From assembly GCF_000463075.2 (NCBI RefSeq), contig NZ_AVAQ01000052.1:1-64000 (forward strand): a stretch of DNA of 64,000 nucleotides, in the 5' to 3' direction. A program made the position numbers and the translations under genes. The notes under the pieces were generated by a model. That model searched no databases. It was not told the DNA's origin and saw nothing but the letters and a program-made list of their open reading frames with translations. The DNA is from Lactiplantibacillus plantarum EGD-AQ4 (GTDB taxonomy: Bacteria > Bacillota > Bacilli > Lactobacillales > Lactobacillaceae). Positions 25,834 to 35,350 of the stretch are shown here, in pieces. How positions within the stretch are numbered: the stretch's first letter is position 1; each line of letters opens with the position of its first letter.

Positions 25834-27408
25834 TTATAACCACTCCAGGAACCAATTTATCAATTGATAAAAATAATAATGGCTGGTGTCAGTCTGAGCA
25901 CGGCGCATCCGCCCAGGCCGGTTGGTAATGATGCCATCCGTCCCCATTGCCGCCAAGCGTTGCATGTCAAACGACCGGTCGACCGTCCAAAAATAGACGG
26001 GTTGTGAGCGTCGATGAGCGGCACTGATCTGTTCACGAGTCGCCGTCAGCGCTTGTAACGAATAAAAATTTGCGACTGAATCCGAAAAATCAGTCAGATA
26101 AAATGGCGTAATGAACCCTACTGATAACTTCGCATTCCGCTGGTGTAACCGTTCAATCACTCGATAATCCAGCGAATGCACCGCACCATGATGACTGATG
26201 ATTGATTGTGCATAACGGTCCGAAAACTGCCCCATCAGTTGGTCAGCCGATCCGACCGCTTTGATTTCGACTAACAACGGTTGTTGTAACCGTTTGGCAA
26301 CGGTGAAGTATTGTTGGAACGTACTTAGCCGCCCCGTCTGACCATGTTCACGTAGCGGTAACCCGCTCAATTCATTGACTGGATAATCACGGACCGTTCC
26401 AGCTTGCCCGGCCAAGGCCTTCAGCGTCGGATCGTGCATCACGACCCAGTGTGAATCAGCAGTTGGCTGAATATCCATTTCCACCATATCAGGATGCGTC
26501 TGTTTAACGGTCCTTCTGAGCGCTGCTGTCGTGTTTTGCACACCATCATGACCATTGACACCCCGATGGGCAATCACGGCTGGTGCGGTCTCAGGAGGCG
26601 TTCCTAGCCACCAACCTGCATAGCCAAGTAAACTCAATCCGCCAATTAGCATGAGCAGTCGGCCCTGCCACTTTGGTCGTACGGGAACCGCTGAATCAGG
26701 CCAGTGTGCAGACCACCAACCCATTAACACGTGCCACCACCAGGCTAGTCCCATGGCGAGTACAACAATGGCAAGCACCCGACTGACCAGTTGGTTACCG
26801 ACGTTTTCCAGCGGTGCGATGCCGCTCAGCCAAACAAAGCCGCTGCCAATCACAGCCAGCGCCAACCAACTAATGACTGCCAGCCACCATGGTCCGCTGG
26901 CTTTGACTACCGACCACCAATGTTTTTGTCGGCCGGCGCGCCAAAAATCACGCCAACTGGTCGGCACTGCCATGAACTGAGCAATACCTGCTAGCCATTT
27001 CCAGCTGACTAACCAGCACAATCCCCACAACGGGACGACCACTGGCAGCCATTCATAACGCGTATTGAAGACCCAATTTTGCCAAGCTGCTGGCAATTGT
27101 AGACTCGCCTGAACCGTCGGCAAGTAGCTAAACCAACCGAGTGGTAGCCACCACACCGCTAGCACAGCCAATTGACACCACAACCGGCCAATTTGTCGGA
27201 CTGTCCAGCGCTGACGACTACTGTAGGCAGCGAACAATGGCAGCCAAAGACTCAGTAACAGTAAGCCCCCGAGCGTGACGATGCCACCCAGTTGAATACC
27301 TAGTGACTTCACCACCAGGGCCAGCCACAACCCGACTAGCCACCAACTTGCGAATGGTCCGGTTAATTGTCGACGACTCGCCAACCATTGACCTTCGCGA
27401 TGACTCAC
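25834..27408 (-). CDS. Membrane-anchored glycerophosphodiester phosphodiesterase-like protein
   Basis: Residues about 1-270 form several Trp-rich transmembrane helices (GdpP_N-type membrane domain of the YqiK class). Residues about 275-510 form a GDPD catalytic domain: AVIAHRG (about 282), VEMDIQPTADSHWVVMHD (about 308-325), KPLLVEIK-type LLVEIKA and the final AAMGTDGIITNRPG. Such enzymes cleave glycerophosphodiesters, possibly from lipoteichoic acid or lipid headgroups at the membrane. In the usual HRG..PENT motif the Glu is replaced by Gln (VQNT). It lies just upstream of, and is read after, ddl with a terminator between. Activity is inferred. Confidence 0.87.
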   Translation of the reverse strand: MSHREGQWLASRRQLTGPFASWWLVGLWLALVVKSLGIQLGGIVTLGGLLLLSLWLPLFAAYSSRQRWTVRQIGRLWCQLAVLAVWWLPLGWFSYLPTVQASLQLPAAWQNWVFNTRYEWLPVVVPLWGLCWLVSWKWLAGIAQFMAVPTSWRDFWRAGRQKHWWSVVKASGPWWLAVISWLALAVIGSGFVWLSGIAPLENVGNQLVSRVLAIVVLAMGLAWWWHVLMGWWSAHWPDSAVPVRPKWQGRLLMLIGGLSLLGYAGWWLGTPPETAPAVIAHRGVNGHDGVQNTTAALRRTVKQTHPDMVEMDIQPTADSHWVVMHDPTLKALAGQAGTVRDYPVNELSGLPLREHGQTGRLSTFQQYFTVAKRLQQPLLVEIKAVGSADQLMGQFSDRYAQSIISHHGAVHSLDYRVIERLHQRNAKLSVGFITPFYLTDFSDSVANFYSLQALTATREQISAAHRRSQPVYFWTVDRSFDMQRLAAMGTDGIITNRPGRMRRAQTDTSHYYFYQLINWFLEWL

Positions 27409-27424
27409 TTTGACCCCTCCTCGT

Positions 27425-27468
27425 AAAAAAAGGTGGTTGCGATGAATGACTTCATCCCAACCACCACG
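27425..27468 (-). terminator. Terminator of ddl
   Basis: GGTGGTTGGGATGAA / TTCATCGCAACCACC hairpin and T7 run on the minus strand, 12 bp after ddl. Confidence 0.85.
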
Positions 27469-27479
27469 ACATTCACCAA

Positions 27480-28604
27480 TTATTCTGCGTCCAAAGCCAC
27501 AAAATCGTAGTGAATTTCAGATTGACGTTTAAATTCATCAAACCCAAGTTGAATCAACTGATCGATCAAATCAGTATAACTAATTCCTGAGACTTCCCAT
27601 AATTTCGGATACAAACTAATATTCGTGAAACCAGGCAAGGTGTTGATTTCGCCTAAATAAGGTTCACCATCTTCAGAAACTAAGAAGTCAACGCGGGCCA
27701 TGCCCTTCAACCCTAAGGCTTTAAAGGCATCTAATGACATTTGTTGGATCCGTTGCGTTAAGTCTGCGGGCAACTCGACTGGTAATTCGAATGTCACACC
27801 ACTTGCGTCCACGAACTTATTGTTATAGTCGTAGAACGTATCCGTCTTAGGCACATCGATGGCACCAAGCTTAGAAGCTTTCGGATCTTCGTTACCTAAG
27901 ATTGAGCATTCGACTTCACGCGGATTGTCGATGGATTCTTCGACCAAAATCTTGTAGTCATACTTGAAGGCATCTGCTAAGCCGTCCAAATATTCCTGCT
28001 CGTTTTCAGCCTTGTGAATCCCGACCGATGACCCTTGGTTCGCTGGCTTAATGAATAAATGGTCGCCAACGTGTGCTTGCAAATAAGCATAAGTCATTTG
28101 TTCCCGGTTTTCAGGCGTTACCACGACATACTTGGTATTCTGAATATGATGATGTGTCAGAATCTGCTTGGTAATGTCCTTATCAAAACTAGCAGCAGAA
28201 GCTAACACGCCACTCCCAACATACGGCTTTTTCAATAGTTTGAAGAGTCCCTGTAAGGTCCCGTCTTCACCTAAATTCCCGTGCACAACTGGGTAGAAAA
28301 TATCAATGTCCTTAGCTAGTGCAAGGTTCTTGATGGGTGCTAATGGATCACTCATGTCCAACTTCGGCATTTCTTCGGCCACCACTTGATCCTCTGGTTC
28401 ACCATCAAATACCCGCCGAGTTGCGGCATCACTTAGCACAATTCCGTCCTTTGTCAGTAAAAACAAATCAACATCGTACTTATTCTTGTCCATGGCATCA
28501 TAAATGTTATGAGCGGAACGCTTTGAAACGTCGTGTTCTGAAGAGTTCCCACCAAATAACATCCCAACGTGGATCTTTTTTTGTGTCTCCATAATTTTGT
28601 TCAT
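27480..28604 (-). CDS. ddl: D-alanine--D-alanine ligase (or D-Ala-D-Lac ligase)
   Basis: Joins two D-alanine units, or D-Ala to D-lactate, for the end of the peptidoglycan stem peptide. The 374-aa ATP-grasp enzyme has VGMLFGGNSSEHDVS (about 13-27), the glycine-rich loop FIKPANQGSSVGIHKA (about 180-195), and the C-terminal GEINTLPGFTNISLYPKLW block (about 317-335). Lactobacilli of this group carry a Ddl with Phe in the omega loop that makes D-Ala-D-Lac and gives vancomycin resistance; I did not align the loop residue. Start at 28604 or 28592 (METQKK) is uncertain. Confidence 0.95.
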   Translation of the reverse strand: MNKIMETQKKIHVGMLFGGNSSEHDVSKRSAHNIYDAMDKNKYDVDLFLLTKDGIVLSDAATRRVFDGEPEDQVVAEEMPKLDMSDPLAPIKNLALAKDIDIFYPVVHGNLGEDGTLQGLFKLLKKPYVGSGVLASAASFDKDITKQILTHHHIQNTKYVVVTPENREQMTYAYLQAHVGDHLFIKPANQGSSVGIHKAENEQEYLDGLADAFKYDYKILVEESIDNPREVECSILGNEDPKASKLGAIDVPKTDTFYDYNNKFVDASGVTFELPVELPADLTQRIQQMSLDAFKALGLKGMARVDFLVSEDGEPYLGEINTLPGFTNISLYPKLWEVSGISYTDLIDQLIQLGFDEFKRQSEIHYDFVALDAE

Positions 28605-28694
28605 CCTATCAAGGTTTATTTCATACTACGGCTTAATCAATTTTACAATATCTGAGCACAATTGGAAACATTTTTGCAACCAAAACATGCTTTT

Positions 28695-29723
28695 TTAAGC
28701 ATTAAAGGGGCCAGTCAAAACAACTTTACCTAACATTTGGCCCGTTTCAACGATTTCATGGGCTTGCCGCAAGTTGGCTGCATTGATACCAGTCAGGGTT
28801 TGTTTAGTCGTTGGCACAATCACGCCAGCATCCGCCAGCTGAGCGACCCGCGCCAAGATAATCCCCTGCGTCGCCATGGTTGTCAGCTGATAATTGGCCT
28901 TCGTGAACATGAATTCCCAGGCGAAGTTCAAACTCTTGGGCTTCAGCAAGTCCATCGGCAGTGGTTTCTGATTCGTCACCACCGCGACGATCGTACCCAG
29001 TGGTTGCACTAATGGGGTCACGATTGGCAAGTACAAATCAGTCGAATGCAACAGGATCGCATGTTCGACACTGTCCATACCCGCAGCAGCCAGTTGGGGC
29101 GCCAAATCCTGATGATAATCCAACACAACGTCAGCGCCAAGTTGCTTGACCCAGGCGGTCGTTTCAGGCTTACCAGTCGTCGTGACCACTGTAAGTCCGG
29201 CCCACTTGGCCAATTGAATCGCCATGGACCCAACCCCGCCGGCACCATTAATAATTAAAACACTGTGACCAACATTGGCATCCGCAGCTGCCGTAAAAGG
29301 TAACTTTTCAAACAAAGCTTCCCACGCAGTCAAAGTGGTCAACGGTAAGCCAGCCGATTCAGCAGTGGTCCAAGTCTTGGGTGCGCAAGCCACGAGTCGT
29401 TCATCCACGAGCTGATACTGGGCATCACTACCGGGACGGTCGACCGCACCAGCGTAATAGACGATATCGTCCGTCATGATCGTCGTAACGGCCTCACCGA
29501 CTGCTAAGACTTTCGCCACGGCATCAAAACCTAGTATCCGTGGCGTCGTGGTTTCAGACTGCCCCTGCCGTTGCTTCGTATCAATCGGATTAACCGACGT
29601 CGCTAAAACTTCCACGAGAATATCGCGTCCCCGTGGCTGTGCAACGTCAATGGTCACGTCCTGTAAACTCTGTGGATCACTGATCGGTAATCCTTGTAAG
29701 ACCCCAACTGCTTTTGCTTGCAT
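28695..29723 (-). CDS. Zinc-type alcohol dehydrogenase / quinone oxidoreductase family protein
   Basis: A 342-aa NAD(P)H-dependent oxidoreductase of the medium-chain (MDR) superfamily. The GroES-like N-terminus contains LVEVLATSVNPIDTK (about 35-49) and the Rossmann domain has LIINGAGGVGSMAIQLAKW (about 152-170). Catalytic-zinc ligands are not evident, so it is probably a zinc-independent quinone/enone reductase (YhdH/ZADH subgroup). AAGGAAG precedes the start. It follows the DUF2785 gene by 21 bp and is probably co-transcribed. Substrate unknown. Confidence 0.87.
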   Translation of the reverse strand: MQAKAVGVLQGLPISDPQSLQDVTIDVAQPRGRDILVEVLATSVNPIDTKQRQGQSETTTPRILGFDAVAKVLAVGEAVTTIMTDDIVYYAGAVDRPGSDAQYQLVDERLVACAPKTWTTAESAGLPLTTLTAWEALFEKLPFTAAADANVGHSVLIINGAGGVGSMAIQLAKWAGLTVVTTTGKPETTAWVKQLGADVVLDYHQDLAPQLAAAGMDSVEHAILLHSTDLYLPIVTPLVQPLGTIVAVVTNQKPLPMDLLKPKSLNFAWEFMFTKANYQLTTMATQGIILARVAQLADAGVIVPTTKQTLTGINAANLRQAHEIVETGQMLGKVVLTGPFNA

Positions 29724-29744
29724 TCAAAAGACTTCCTTCCAAAA

Positions 29745-30719
29745 CTATCCTAAAAATTCCAATTCATCATCCAGATAATCCACCACGGCCGTCGGTAAGT
29801 CATCATGGAGCGCTAAGGCTTCTAGCAACCGATTCCGATTAAAGATCTGCGTCCATTCTGCTTCACTGGTGGGCCGGCGATGGGCCATTAACCGTTGATG
29901 CCAGCGTTTGAGTGCCATCAATAAATACTCACAATACAACTCATCCTTATTGGTAATCAGCGTCAAATAAGATGACAAGCGCTCAGGTTCGCCAAAAATC
30001 AGGGGCGTAGTCAAAGCCTGGTAACGACTCATTAGGGCCGCCAGCAATAACAGCTTATCCGCGCGCGCTAATTGTGATTCATCCGCTAATTCATCTAAAA
30101 TATTACCGATATGCGTATAGGCATGGGCCCAACCGGTCGTCCCAACAAATCCCCGGGTATCCTGCTCAAGCAAAATATAGGCAGCCATCTGGGTGACGAT
30201 GAGCTCCAAGCGCGCGGGTGTCATGAAGCTTAACCCCGCATGATCGGCGTATAGTAAAACCGATAACAACAAAACGGCAAATGAGCGCTGATAAACTGCG
30301 TCATTCTGCGGCTCATCGATGTGCGCAAATAAAACGTCATCTTGAATCAACTGGTCGAAAATATCGCCCAGCTGTTGCTGCGTCAGGACTTGCTGTTGCA
30401 AGGCCTCGTTTAATAAATAATAAACACCCTGGTCACGCACACGCGGATTACGCGAGCCAATATGTGCCATCAGCTGTCGAATTTGTTCATCACTGATGGC
30501 CGTTAACGTTCCCTTAGTTAATTGTTTGTGAAGGTCCGCAATCAAGGGCAGGACTTCCTCATCACTAGGAAGCGTCACCGTTGTTGTGACCGTCTGTGGC
30601 AACTGTGCAACCAGCCCATCCATCCGAATTGGTAACGATTGATAGAGTTGTCCTGCGCGAAGTTGCTGCCTGAGTTTTAAAACTGCATCTTTAACCTGCT
30701 TCAATTTCTCTGCTTGCAT
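29745..30719 (-). CDS. DUF2785 family protein
   Basis: A 324-aa soluble, helical protein. The segment GWAHAYTHIGNILDEL (about 201-216) is the family's conserved GWAHAxAHxAD-like block; NPRVRDQGVYYLL resembles a HEAT-like repeat. Function is unknown. The ATG has GAGG eight bases upstream. It leads a two-gene operon with the oxidoreductase. Confidence 0.75.
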   Translation of the reverse strand: MQAEKLKQVKDAVLKLRQQLRAGQLYQSLPIRMDGLVAQLPQTVTTTVTLPSDEEVLPLIADLHKQLTKGTLTAISDEQIRQLMAHIGSRNPRVRDQGVYYLLNEALQQQVLTQQQLGDIFDQLIQDDVLFAHIDEPQNDAVYQRSFAVLLLSVLLYADHAGLSFMTPARLELIVTQMAAYILLEQDTRGFVGTTGWAHAYTHIGNILDELADESQLARADKLLLLAALMSRYQALTTPLIFGEPERLSSYLTLITNKDELYCEYLLMALKRWHQRLMAHRRPTSEAEWTQIFNRNRLLEALALHDDLPTAVVDYLDDELEFLG

Positions 30720-30803
30720 AAGTGACCTCGTAAATATCCAATTTAACTTCTATTTTAGCATGTTGGCGCCCGTCTGCCCAAGAGAACCCACTAGTTTTAT
30801 AAA

Positions 30804-30851
30804 GGACCAGTAAGCGCAACTGATGACTACTCAGGTCGCGCTCACTGGTCC
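30804..30851 (-). terminator. Terminator of hicD
   Basis: GGACCAGTGAGCGCGA / TCAGTTGCGCTTACTGGTCC type hairpin then TTT on the minus strand, 28 bp after hicD. Confidence 0.8.
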
Positions 30852-30879
30852 CTAACTAATTCGTTTGATAATGTGTTAA

Positions 30880-31809
30880 TTATGCGTTAACTTCAGCACC
30901 TGGCAGTACGTCGACTTGTGACTTGATAAACTTAGCTGAAGCCGCTAATGACGCTTGTTCATCAGCCGTCAATTCCAGTTGGATCAAGGATTCAATCCCA
31001 TTTTTACCAATCACAGCCGGCATACCGACATAAGTCCCAAATTGTGGATCAAACGCCGAAACCGGGCAAGCAAGTTGCGCATCAGCACTAACCGCTTCTG
31101 CTAAGCGTACGCCACAAGTGGCAATCGCAAAGTTCGTGTAGTGCTTCCCAGCCATGACAGCAAAGGCACCTTGCCGCGCATCTTCTTCCAGTTGGTCAAG
31201 GTTCAAACCAGGGAATTGCTTGATTGGCTGACCATTGACGCTGACCGTGGACCAAGCGACAAATTGGGAATTGCCGTGTTCGCCATAAACATAACCCGAA
31301 ACGTTTTTACCATTCGTCCCAGTTGCTTGCCCCACATATTTTTGCATCCGTGCCGTATCGAGGAACGTCCCGGTCCCAAAGACCCGGTTACGTGGAAAAC
31401 CAGTCATTCGTTGTAAGTAATCGGTCATCACATCACACGGATTCATGATATCGATAAGAATTCCCTTGAAGCCAGACGCCACGATTTTAGGCGCGATATC
31501 GCGGACGATTGCCTGATTCAAATCGTATTCGCCAAAACGGCCCTTTGAACTGTTCATATCGATTGCCCCAATATTACCGGAAGCCACAATCAGCACTTCG
31601 GCGTCTGCTAAGGCATCGTAGTCATTTAAAATGATTTTAGTTGTTGAGCTTAGCCGAGGAGAAGCATCGTCTAAATCGAGTTTTTGGGCCTTCGCCAAGG
31701 CCTCATTCTTGTCAATCAAAACCAATTCATCAACAATTCCTTGTTGAACCAACGTATAAGCCACCGTCGCACCGACTTGGCCTAACCCGATTACACCATA
31801 TTTACGCAT
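30880..31809 (-). CDS. hicD: L-2-hydroxyisocaproate dehydrogenase (LDH/MDH superfamily)
   Basis: Reduces branched 2-keto acids such as ketoisocaproate to L-2-hydroxy acids with NADH. The 309-aa protein has the Rossmann motif GVIGLGQVGATVAY (about 4-17), GTGTFLDTARMQKYVG (about 146-161) and YGEHGNSQFVAWSTV (about 174-188). The GTGT..LDTARMQ and GEHGNS forms, rather than GSGTSLDSARFR and GEHGDT of lactate dehydrogenase, match hydroxyisocaproate dehydrogenase. A functional partner in this window could be BcaT, whose keto-acid products are its substrates. It is a single gene. Confidence 0.88.
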   Translation of the reverse strand: MRKYGVIGLGQVGATVAYTLVQQGIVDELVLIDKNEALAKAQKLDLDDASPRLSSTTKIILNDYDALADAEVLIVASGNIGAIDMNSSKGRFGEYDLNQAIVRDIAPKIVASGFKGILIDIMNPCDVMTDYLQRMTGFPRNRVFGTGTFLDTARMQKYVGQATGTNGKNVSGYVYGEHGNSQFVAWSTVSVNGQPIKQFPGLNLDQLEEDARQGAFAVMAGKHYTNFAIATCGVRLAEAVSADAQLACPVSAFDPQFGTYVGMPAVIGKNGIESLIQLELTADEQASLAASAKFIKSQVDVLPGAEVNA

Positions 31810-31935
31810 GCTGCAAACTCCAATCTGTAGTTTATTTAACTTGGTAAGCGTACCTTGGAACCGCTATAAAGTCAAGCAGGACGCTGTCTCACGGGATTTT
31901 AAGGTTGTTCTAATTTTGAGGCTTTCATGTATGGG

Positions 31936-32230
31936 TTAGTGACTTGTTCGTCGGCATTTGCTCGTCCTAGTCCGACTTCCGGGGCCGGCTGACAACGCTG
32001 GAACAGGGCGGACATCGATTTGAACTCACGCAGAAGTTCACTGCGCAATTACAAATACGAGTCTTGTTCTAAGCCGGAAGAAAAACACTTCCAGCTAAGA
32101 ATAATTTGGCTCCTGAGCATTGTCAGCCAGCTCCCGAAGTCGGGAAGCCACTCGAATGGCAGATGAACGGCCACCTATCTTAGTGCAATTGACCACTGAA
32201 TATTAGGAGACTGGACCTTCAGACAAACTT
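31936..32230 (+). repeat. Solo R module of the TIR element
   Basis: Matches the R half of the complete elements (GTCCGACTTCCGGGGCCGGCTGACAA at about 31969 split by line, through CACTGAATATT at about 32193) but lacks L and recognisable termini. The two outer arms and the TTCTAAGCCGGAAG / CTTCCAGCTAAGAA hairpin (about 32067-32098) are kept. One arm matches the 41-kb copy type, the other the 23-kb copy type, so it looks like a mosaic. Confidence 0.8.
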
Positions 32231-32333
32231 ATAAACGTTTATCGTAAAGTGATGATTGAGGTGGCATGCTTTTTGTTTGCTGAGCAGCATCTCCCACGGT
32301 TCACAGCTGTCCATCCCTGATTTTTAATGTCAC

Positions 32334-32374
32334 AAAAAAACTAGCCTCAAAGCACTCAGGCTCCGAAACTAGCT
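32334..32374 (-). terminator. Terminator of metQ / metNIQ operon
   Basis: CTAG..AGCCT / AGGCTAG hairpin with T7 tail on the minus strand, 40 bp after metQ. Confidence 0.75.
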
Positions 32375-32412
32375 TAATTTGAATCATGATATTTTGTACG
32401 ACAGGGTCACGA

Positions 32413-33240
32413 CTAGTCAGCAGAAACTGGCAAGATGGCACCCTTGTATTTCTTTTCGATCCACTTCTGGGTACTCTTAGAACGTAAGGCCTTCATCAAC
32501 TTCTTGATGGCTGGCTTATTCTTGTCACCTTTACGGACAGCCACAATGTTAGCGTATGGCGAGTCGGATTTTTCAAGGGCGATGGCATCCTTCTTAGGAT
32601 TCAACCCAGCTTGAACAGCGTAGTTGGCGTTGATGACGACCGCGTCACCTTCATTGTTCTTGTAGAAGGTTGGCATTAACTTAGCTTCGTAAGAGTGCTT
32701 GAACTTCAAGTGACGCTTGTTGGTCTTGATGTCGTTAAACGTTGCAGAAGTCAAGTCAGTACCCTTCTTCAACGTGATCAGTCCAGCATCCTTGAACAGG
32801 GTTAAGACCCGACCATAGTCGGCAACGTTACTACTTACTAAGACCGTTGCGCCATCCTTCAAGTCTTTCAAGTTCTTGACTTTCTTGGAGTAAACACCGA
32901 TTGGTTCCAAGTGAACCTTACCGGCGGAAACTAAAGTGCCGTTGTTTTCCTTATTCCAGTTATTTAAGAATGGAATGTGCTGGAAGTAGTTGGCATCCAA
33001 TTCCTTTGAAGCTAACGCTTTGTTAGGCAAGACGTAATCTTGGAAGACTTTGATCTTCAAGTTGACGCCTTCCTTTTTCAATTCTGGTTGAACATGCTTT
33101 AAAATCTGTGCGTGTGGCACGGCAGAAGCGCCCACCGTAATCGTCGTGGTCTTCGATTCTGAAGAAGACTTACCACAGCCAACTAATAAAATGGCGGTTG
33201 CTGCAACTGCCAATAACCCTAAAATCCGCTTTTTTTGCAT
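32413..33240 (-). CDS. metQ: Methionine ABC transporter substrate-binding lipoprotein MetQ (NlpA family)
   Basis: Captures methionine outside the membrane. The 275-aa protein has a lipoprotein signal with lipobox LVGC (cleavage before Cys22) after KKRILGLLAVAATAI. The NlpA domain follows, with TITVGASAVPHAQIL (about 34-48), KVFQDYVLPNKALA and LDANYFQHIPFL (about 80-91), all typical of MetQ. TTAGGAGG lies before the ATG. It is third in the metN-metI-metQ operon, 27 bp after metI, and is therefore under the Met T-box. Confidence 0.93.
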   Translation of the reverse strand: MQKKRILGLLAVAATAILLVGCGKSSSESKTTTITVGASAVPHAQILKHVQPELKKEGVNLKIKVFQDYVLPNKALASKELDANYFQHIPFLNNWNKENNGTLVSAGKVHLEPIGVYSKKVKNLKDLKDGATVLVSSNVADYGRVLTLFKDAGLITLKKGTDLTSATFNDIKTNKRHLKFKHSYEAKLMPTFYKNNEGDAVVINANYAVQAGLNPKKDAIALEKSDSPYANIVAVRKGDKNKPAIKKLMKALRSKSTQKWIEKKYKGAILPVSAD

Positions 33241-33267
33241 GACCCTAATTCCTCCTAAGAACTAACT

Positions 33268-33960
33268 TTAATTGACCCGCTTATCGATATGACGAACAGC
33301 GAAATCCCCAATAAATTGGAAAATAAACACAATAATGACAATAATGACGGTTGCGACTAATGTCACAGCATTGTTGTTGGATTGGAACCCATCCTGATAA
33401 GCTAAGTTCCCCAAACCACCAGCACCGATTGCACCAGCCATCGCCGTATACCCAATCAACGAAATCGTTGTTACGGTAATCCCAGAAACTAACGCTGGCA
33501 TGCTTTCAGGTAACAAGACTTTGCGGACAATTTGCCAACGCGTGGCACCCATCGATTCAGCCGCTTCAATCACACCATGGTCTAATTCATGGAACGCTAA
33601 TTCGACCATCCGCGCGTAAAACGGTGCTGCTGAAATAATCAGTGAAGGCAATGCCGCGCGTGGTCCAATGATGGTTCCAACTAACTTGGACGTAATTGGT
33701 AATAATAGCACGATCAAAATAATAAATGGAATCGACCGGAACACGTTGACGAATAACGCCACGACCCAATTCAAGATTTTAGCTAAGATATTTTGACTGC
33801 CGGCGGTCTCATAAAGTAACAATCCTAAGGCAATCCCTAAAATCGCCACGACCACCATCGAAACGACTGTCAACCAAATCGTTTCCCAAGTTGAGGACAT
33901 CATGCTTCCCCAATCAACATTGGAAAATTTGAAGTATGAATCTAATCCTTGACTATTCAC
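33268..33960 (-). CDS. metI: Methionine ABC transporter permease MetI
   Basis: A 230-aa inner-membrane permease with five to six transmembrane helices (clear ones at about 28-50, 62-95, 100-118, 160-180, 195-215). The MetI EAA-type loop reads [25 protein letters not shown] (about 129-153, in parts). The start is GTG with GGAGG nine bases upstream; it overlaps metN by 8 bp, indicating coupled translation. Confidence 0.94.
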   Translation of the reverse strand: MNSQGLDSYFKFSNVDWGSMMSSTWETIWLTVVSMVVVAILGIALGLLLYETAGSQNILAKILNWVVALFVNVFRSIPFIILIVLLLPITSKLVGTIIGPRAALPSLIISAAPFYARMVELAFHELDHGVIEAAESMGATRWQIVRKVLLPESMPALVSGITVTTISLIGYTAMAGAIGAGGLGNLAYQDGFQSNNNAVTLVATVIIVIIVFIFQFIGDFAVRHIDKRVN

Positions 33961-34984
33961 GGTTTAAGACCTCCGTTTCTACACGCATGGTTTGCAGGTA
34001 CGCTAGGGCACCTTTGAGTTGTTCTTCATCACCGGTCAATTGAACGTACAGTGACCCAATCGCGCCCTCTTGCGTCTGATGAATCCCACCTTCAATGATG
34101 TTCAAATCCAGTGGATATTTCTTCAACATTTCAGATACAATTGGTAACTGGGCCTGGTCGCCGTGGAACGTCAATTGAACGATCGTTCCCTTAGGATACT
34201 TTTCAAGCAACTGGTCAACGACCACCGTCGTATCATTCAATGAAGGCGTCACTTCTTCGTTCACGAAACGTTTCGTGACGGCTTGTTTTGGCCGCTTGAA
34301 GACTTCGAGCACCGGACCCTGTTCAACGATCTTACCAGCTTCCATGACGGCCACGTGATCCGCAATCTTACGAATAACGTGCATTTCATGAGTGATCAAA
34401 ACAATGGTTAAATGCAACTTTTGATTGATCGACAACAATAAGTCGAGGACTTCATCGGTCGTTTGTGGATCCAAGGCACTGGTTGCTTCGTCAGAAAGTA
34501 AGATTTGTGGGTCATTCGCTAACGCCCGGGCAATGCCGACCCGTTGTTTTTGACCACCAGATAATTCTGACGGATAGGCAGTTTCACGACCAGCGAGTCC
34601 GACCAAATCAGCGAGATGTTCCGCCTTCTTGCGCGCTTCCGCTTTGGACTTACCCGCAATTTCAAGTGGAAACATAATATTTTCTAACACGGTCCGTGAC
34701 CACAACAAGTTGAAATGTTGAAAGATCATGCCGATTTTTTGCCGTTGCGCACGCAATTTAGCGCCACTCAGCGTCGTAATATTCACATCGTCAATCACAA
34801 CTGACCCGCTAGTTGGTGTTTCGAGCCCGTTGAGCATCCGGACTAAGGTACTCTTACCCGCGCCAGAATAACCGACGATGCCATAAATGTGACCGTCCTC
34901 AATCTTCAAGTTAACATCTTGGACCGCATGAACAGCGCCCTGCTTAACATCAAAGGTCTTTGTCACATCTTTAAATTCAATCAA
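33953..34984 (-). CDS. metN: Methionine ABC transporter ATP-binding protein MetN
   Basis: The ATPase that drives methionine uptake. The 343-aa protein has Walker [10 protein letters not shown] (about 38-46), signature LSGGQKQR (about 142-149), Walker [13 protein letters not shown] (about 161-172) and the H-loop LITHEMHV. Residues about 265-343 form the NIL regulatory domain that senses methionine in the E. coli homologue. It is the first gene of the operon and follows the Met T-box leader. Confidence 0.95.
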   Translation of the reverse strand: MIEFKDVTKTFDVKQGAVHAVQDVNLKIEDGHIYGIVGYSGAGKSTLVRMLNGLETPTSGSVVIDDVNITTLSGAKLRAQRQKIGMIFQHFNLLWSRTVLENIMFPLEIAGKSKAEARKKAEHLADLVGLAGRETAYPSELSGGQKQRVGIARALANDPQILLSDEATSALDPQTTDEVLDLLLSINQKLHLTIVLITHEMHVIRKIADHVAVMEAGKIVEQGPVLEVFKRPKQAVTKRFVNEEVTPSLNDTTVVVDQLLEKYPKGTIVQLTFHGDQAQLPIVSEMLKKYPLDLNIIEGGIHQTQEGAIGSLYVQLTGDEEQLKGALAYLQTMRVETEVLNRE

Positions 34985-35005
34985 GTCAATTCCTCCTTAT
35001 GCATC

Positions 35006-35262
35006 AAAAAAAGCTTCTCATCCCAGACAATTATCACCATAATTATCAATAGGACGAGAAGCTTAGCCTCGTGGTACCACCCATCTTCACAACCAGCTCA
35101 CACTGATTGTCTCAAGAGTTACTCTGAACTCCCGCATGGTAATGGATGCGACCCACGTCCAGCTTGCTTTCGTTCACTGAACGCCATTATTTCAAGACCA
35201 TCTTCCGCTTCACGATCAATCCCCTTGCACCAACGAGGGACTCTCTAAGTAATCGTAGCCAC
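35006..35262 (-). promoter_or_regulatory. T-box leader of metNIQ (tRNA-Met sensing)
   Basis: The T-box core GGGTGGTACCACG lies at 35070-35082 on the minus strand, followed by the terminator AAGCTTCTCGTCC / GGGATGAGAAGCTTTTTTT (35006-35064). A stem I region of about 150 bases precedes it and contains ATG in an ATAATGG context as the likely specifier. Lactobacillales control methionine uptake by Met T-boxes instead of SAM riboswitches, which fits the genes downstream. Confidence 0.92.
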
Positions 35263-35350
35263 GTACTCATCTTTTCAAAATGAAATTTTTTAATCATTTG
35301 TTAATGTAACGAGTATACCGAGCCTGTTTCTAATTGTCAAGGCCTGACAA

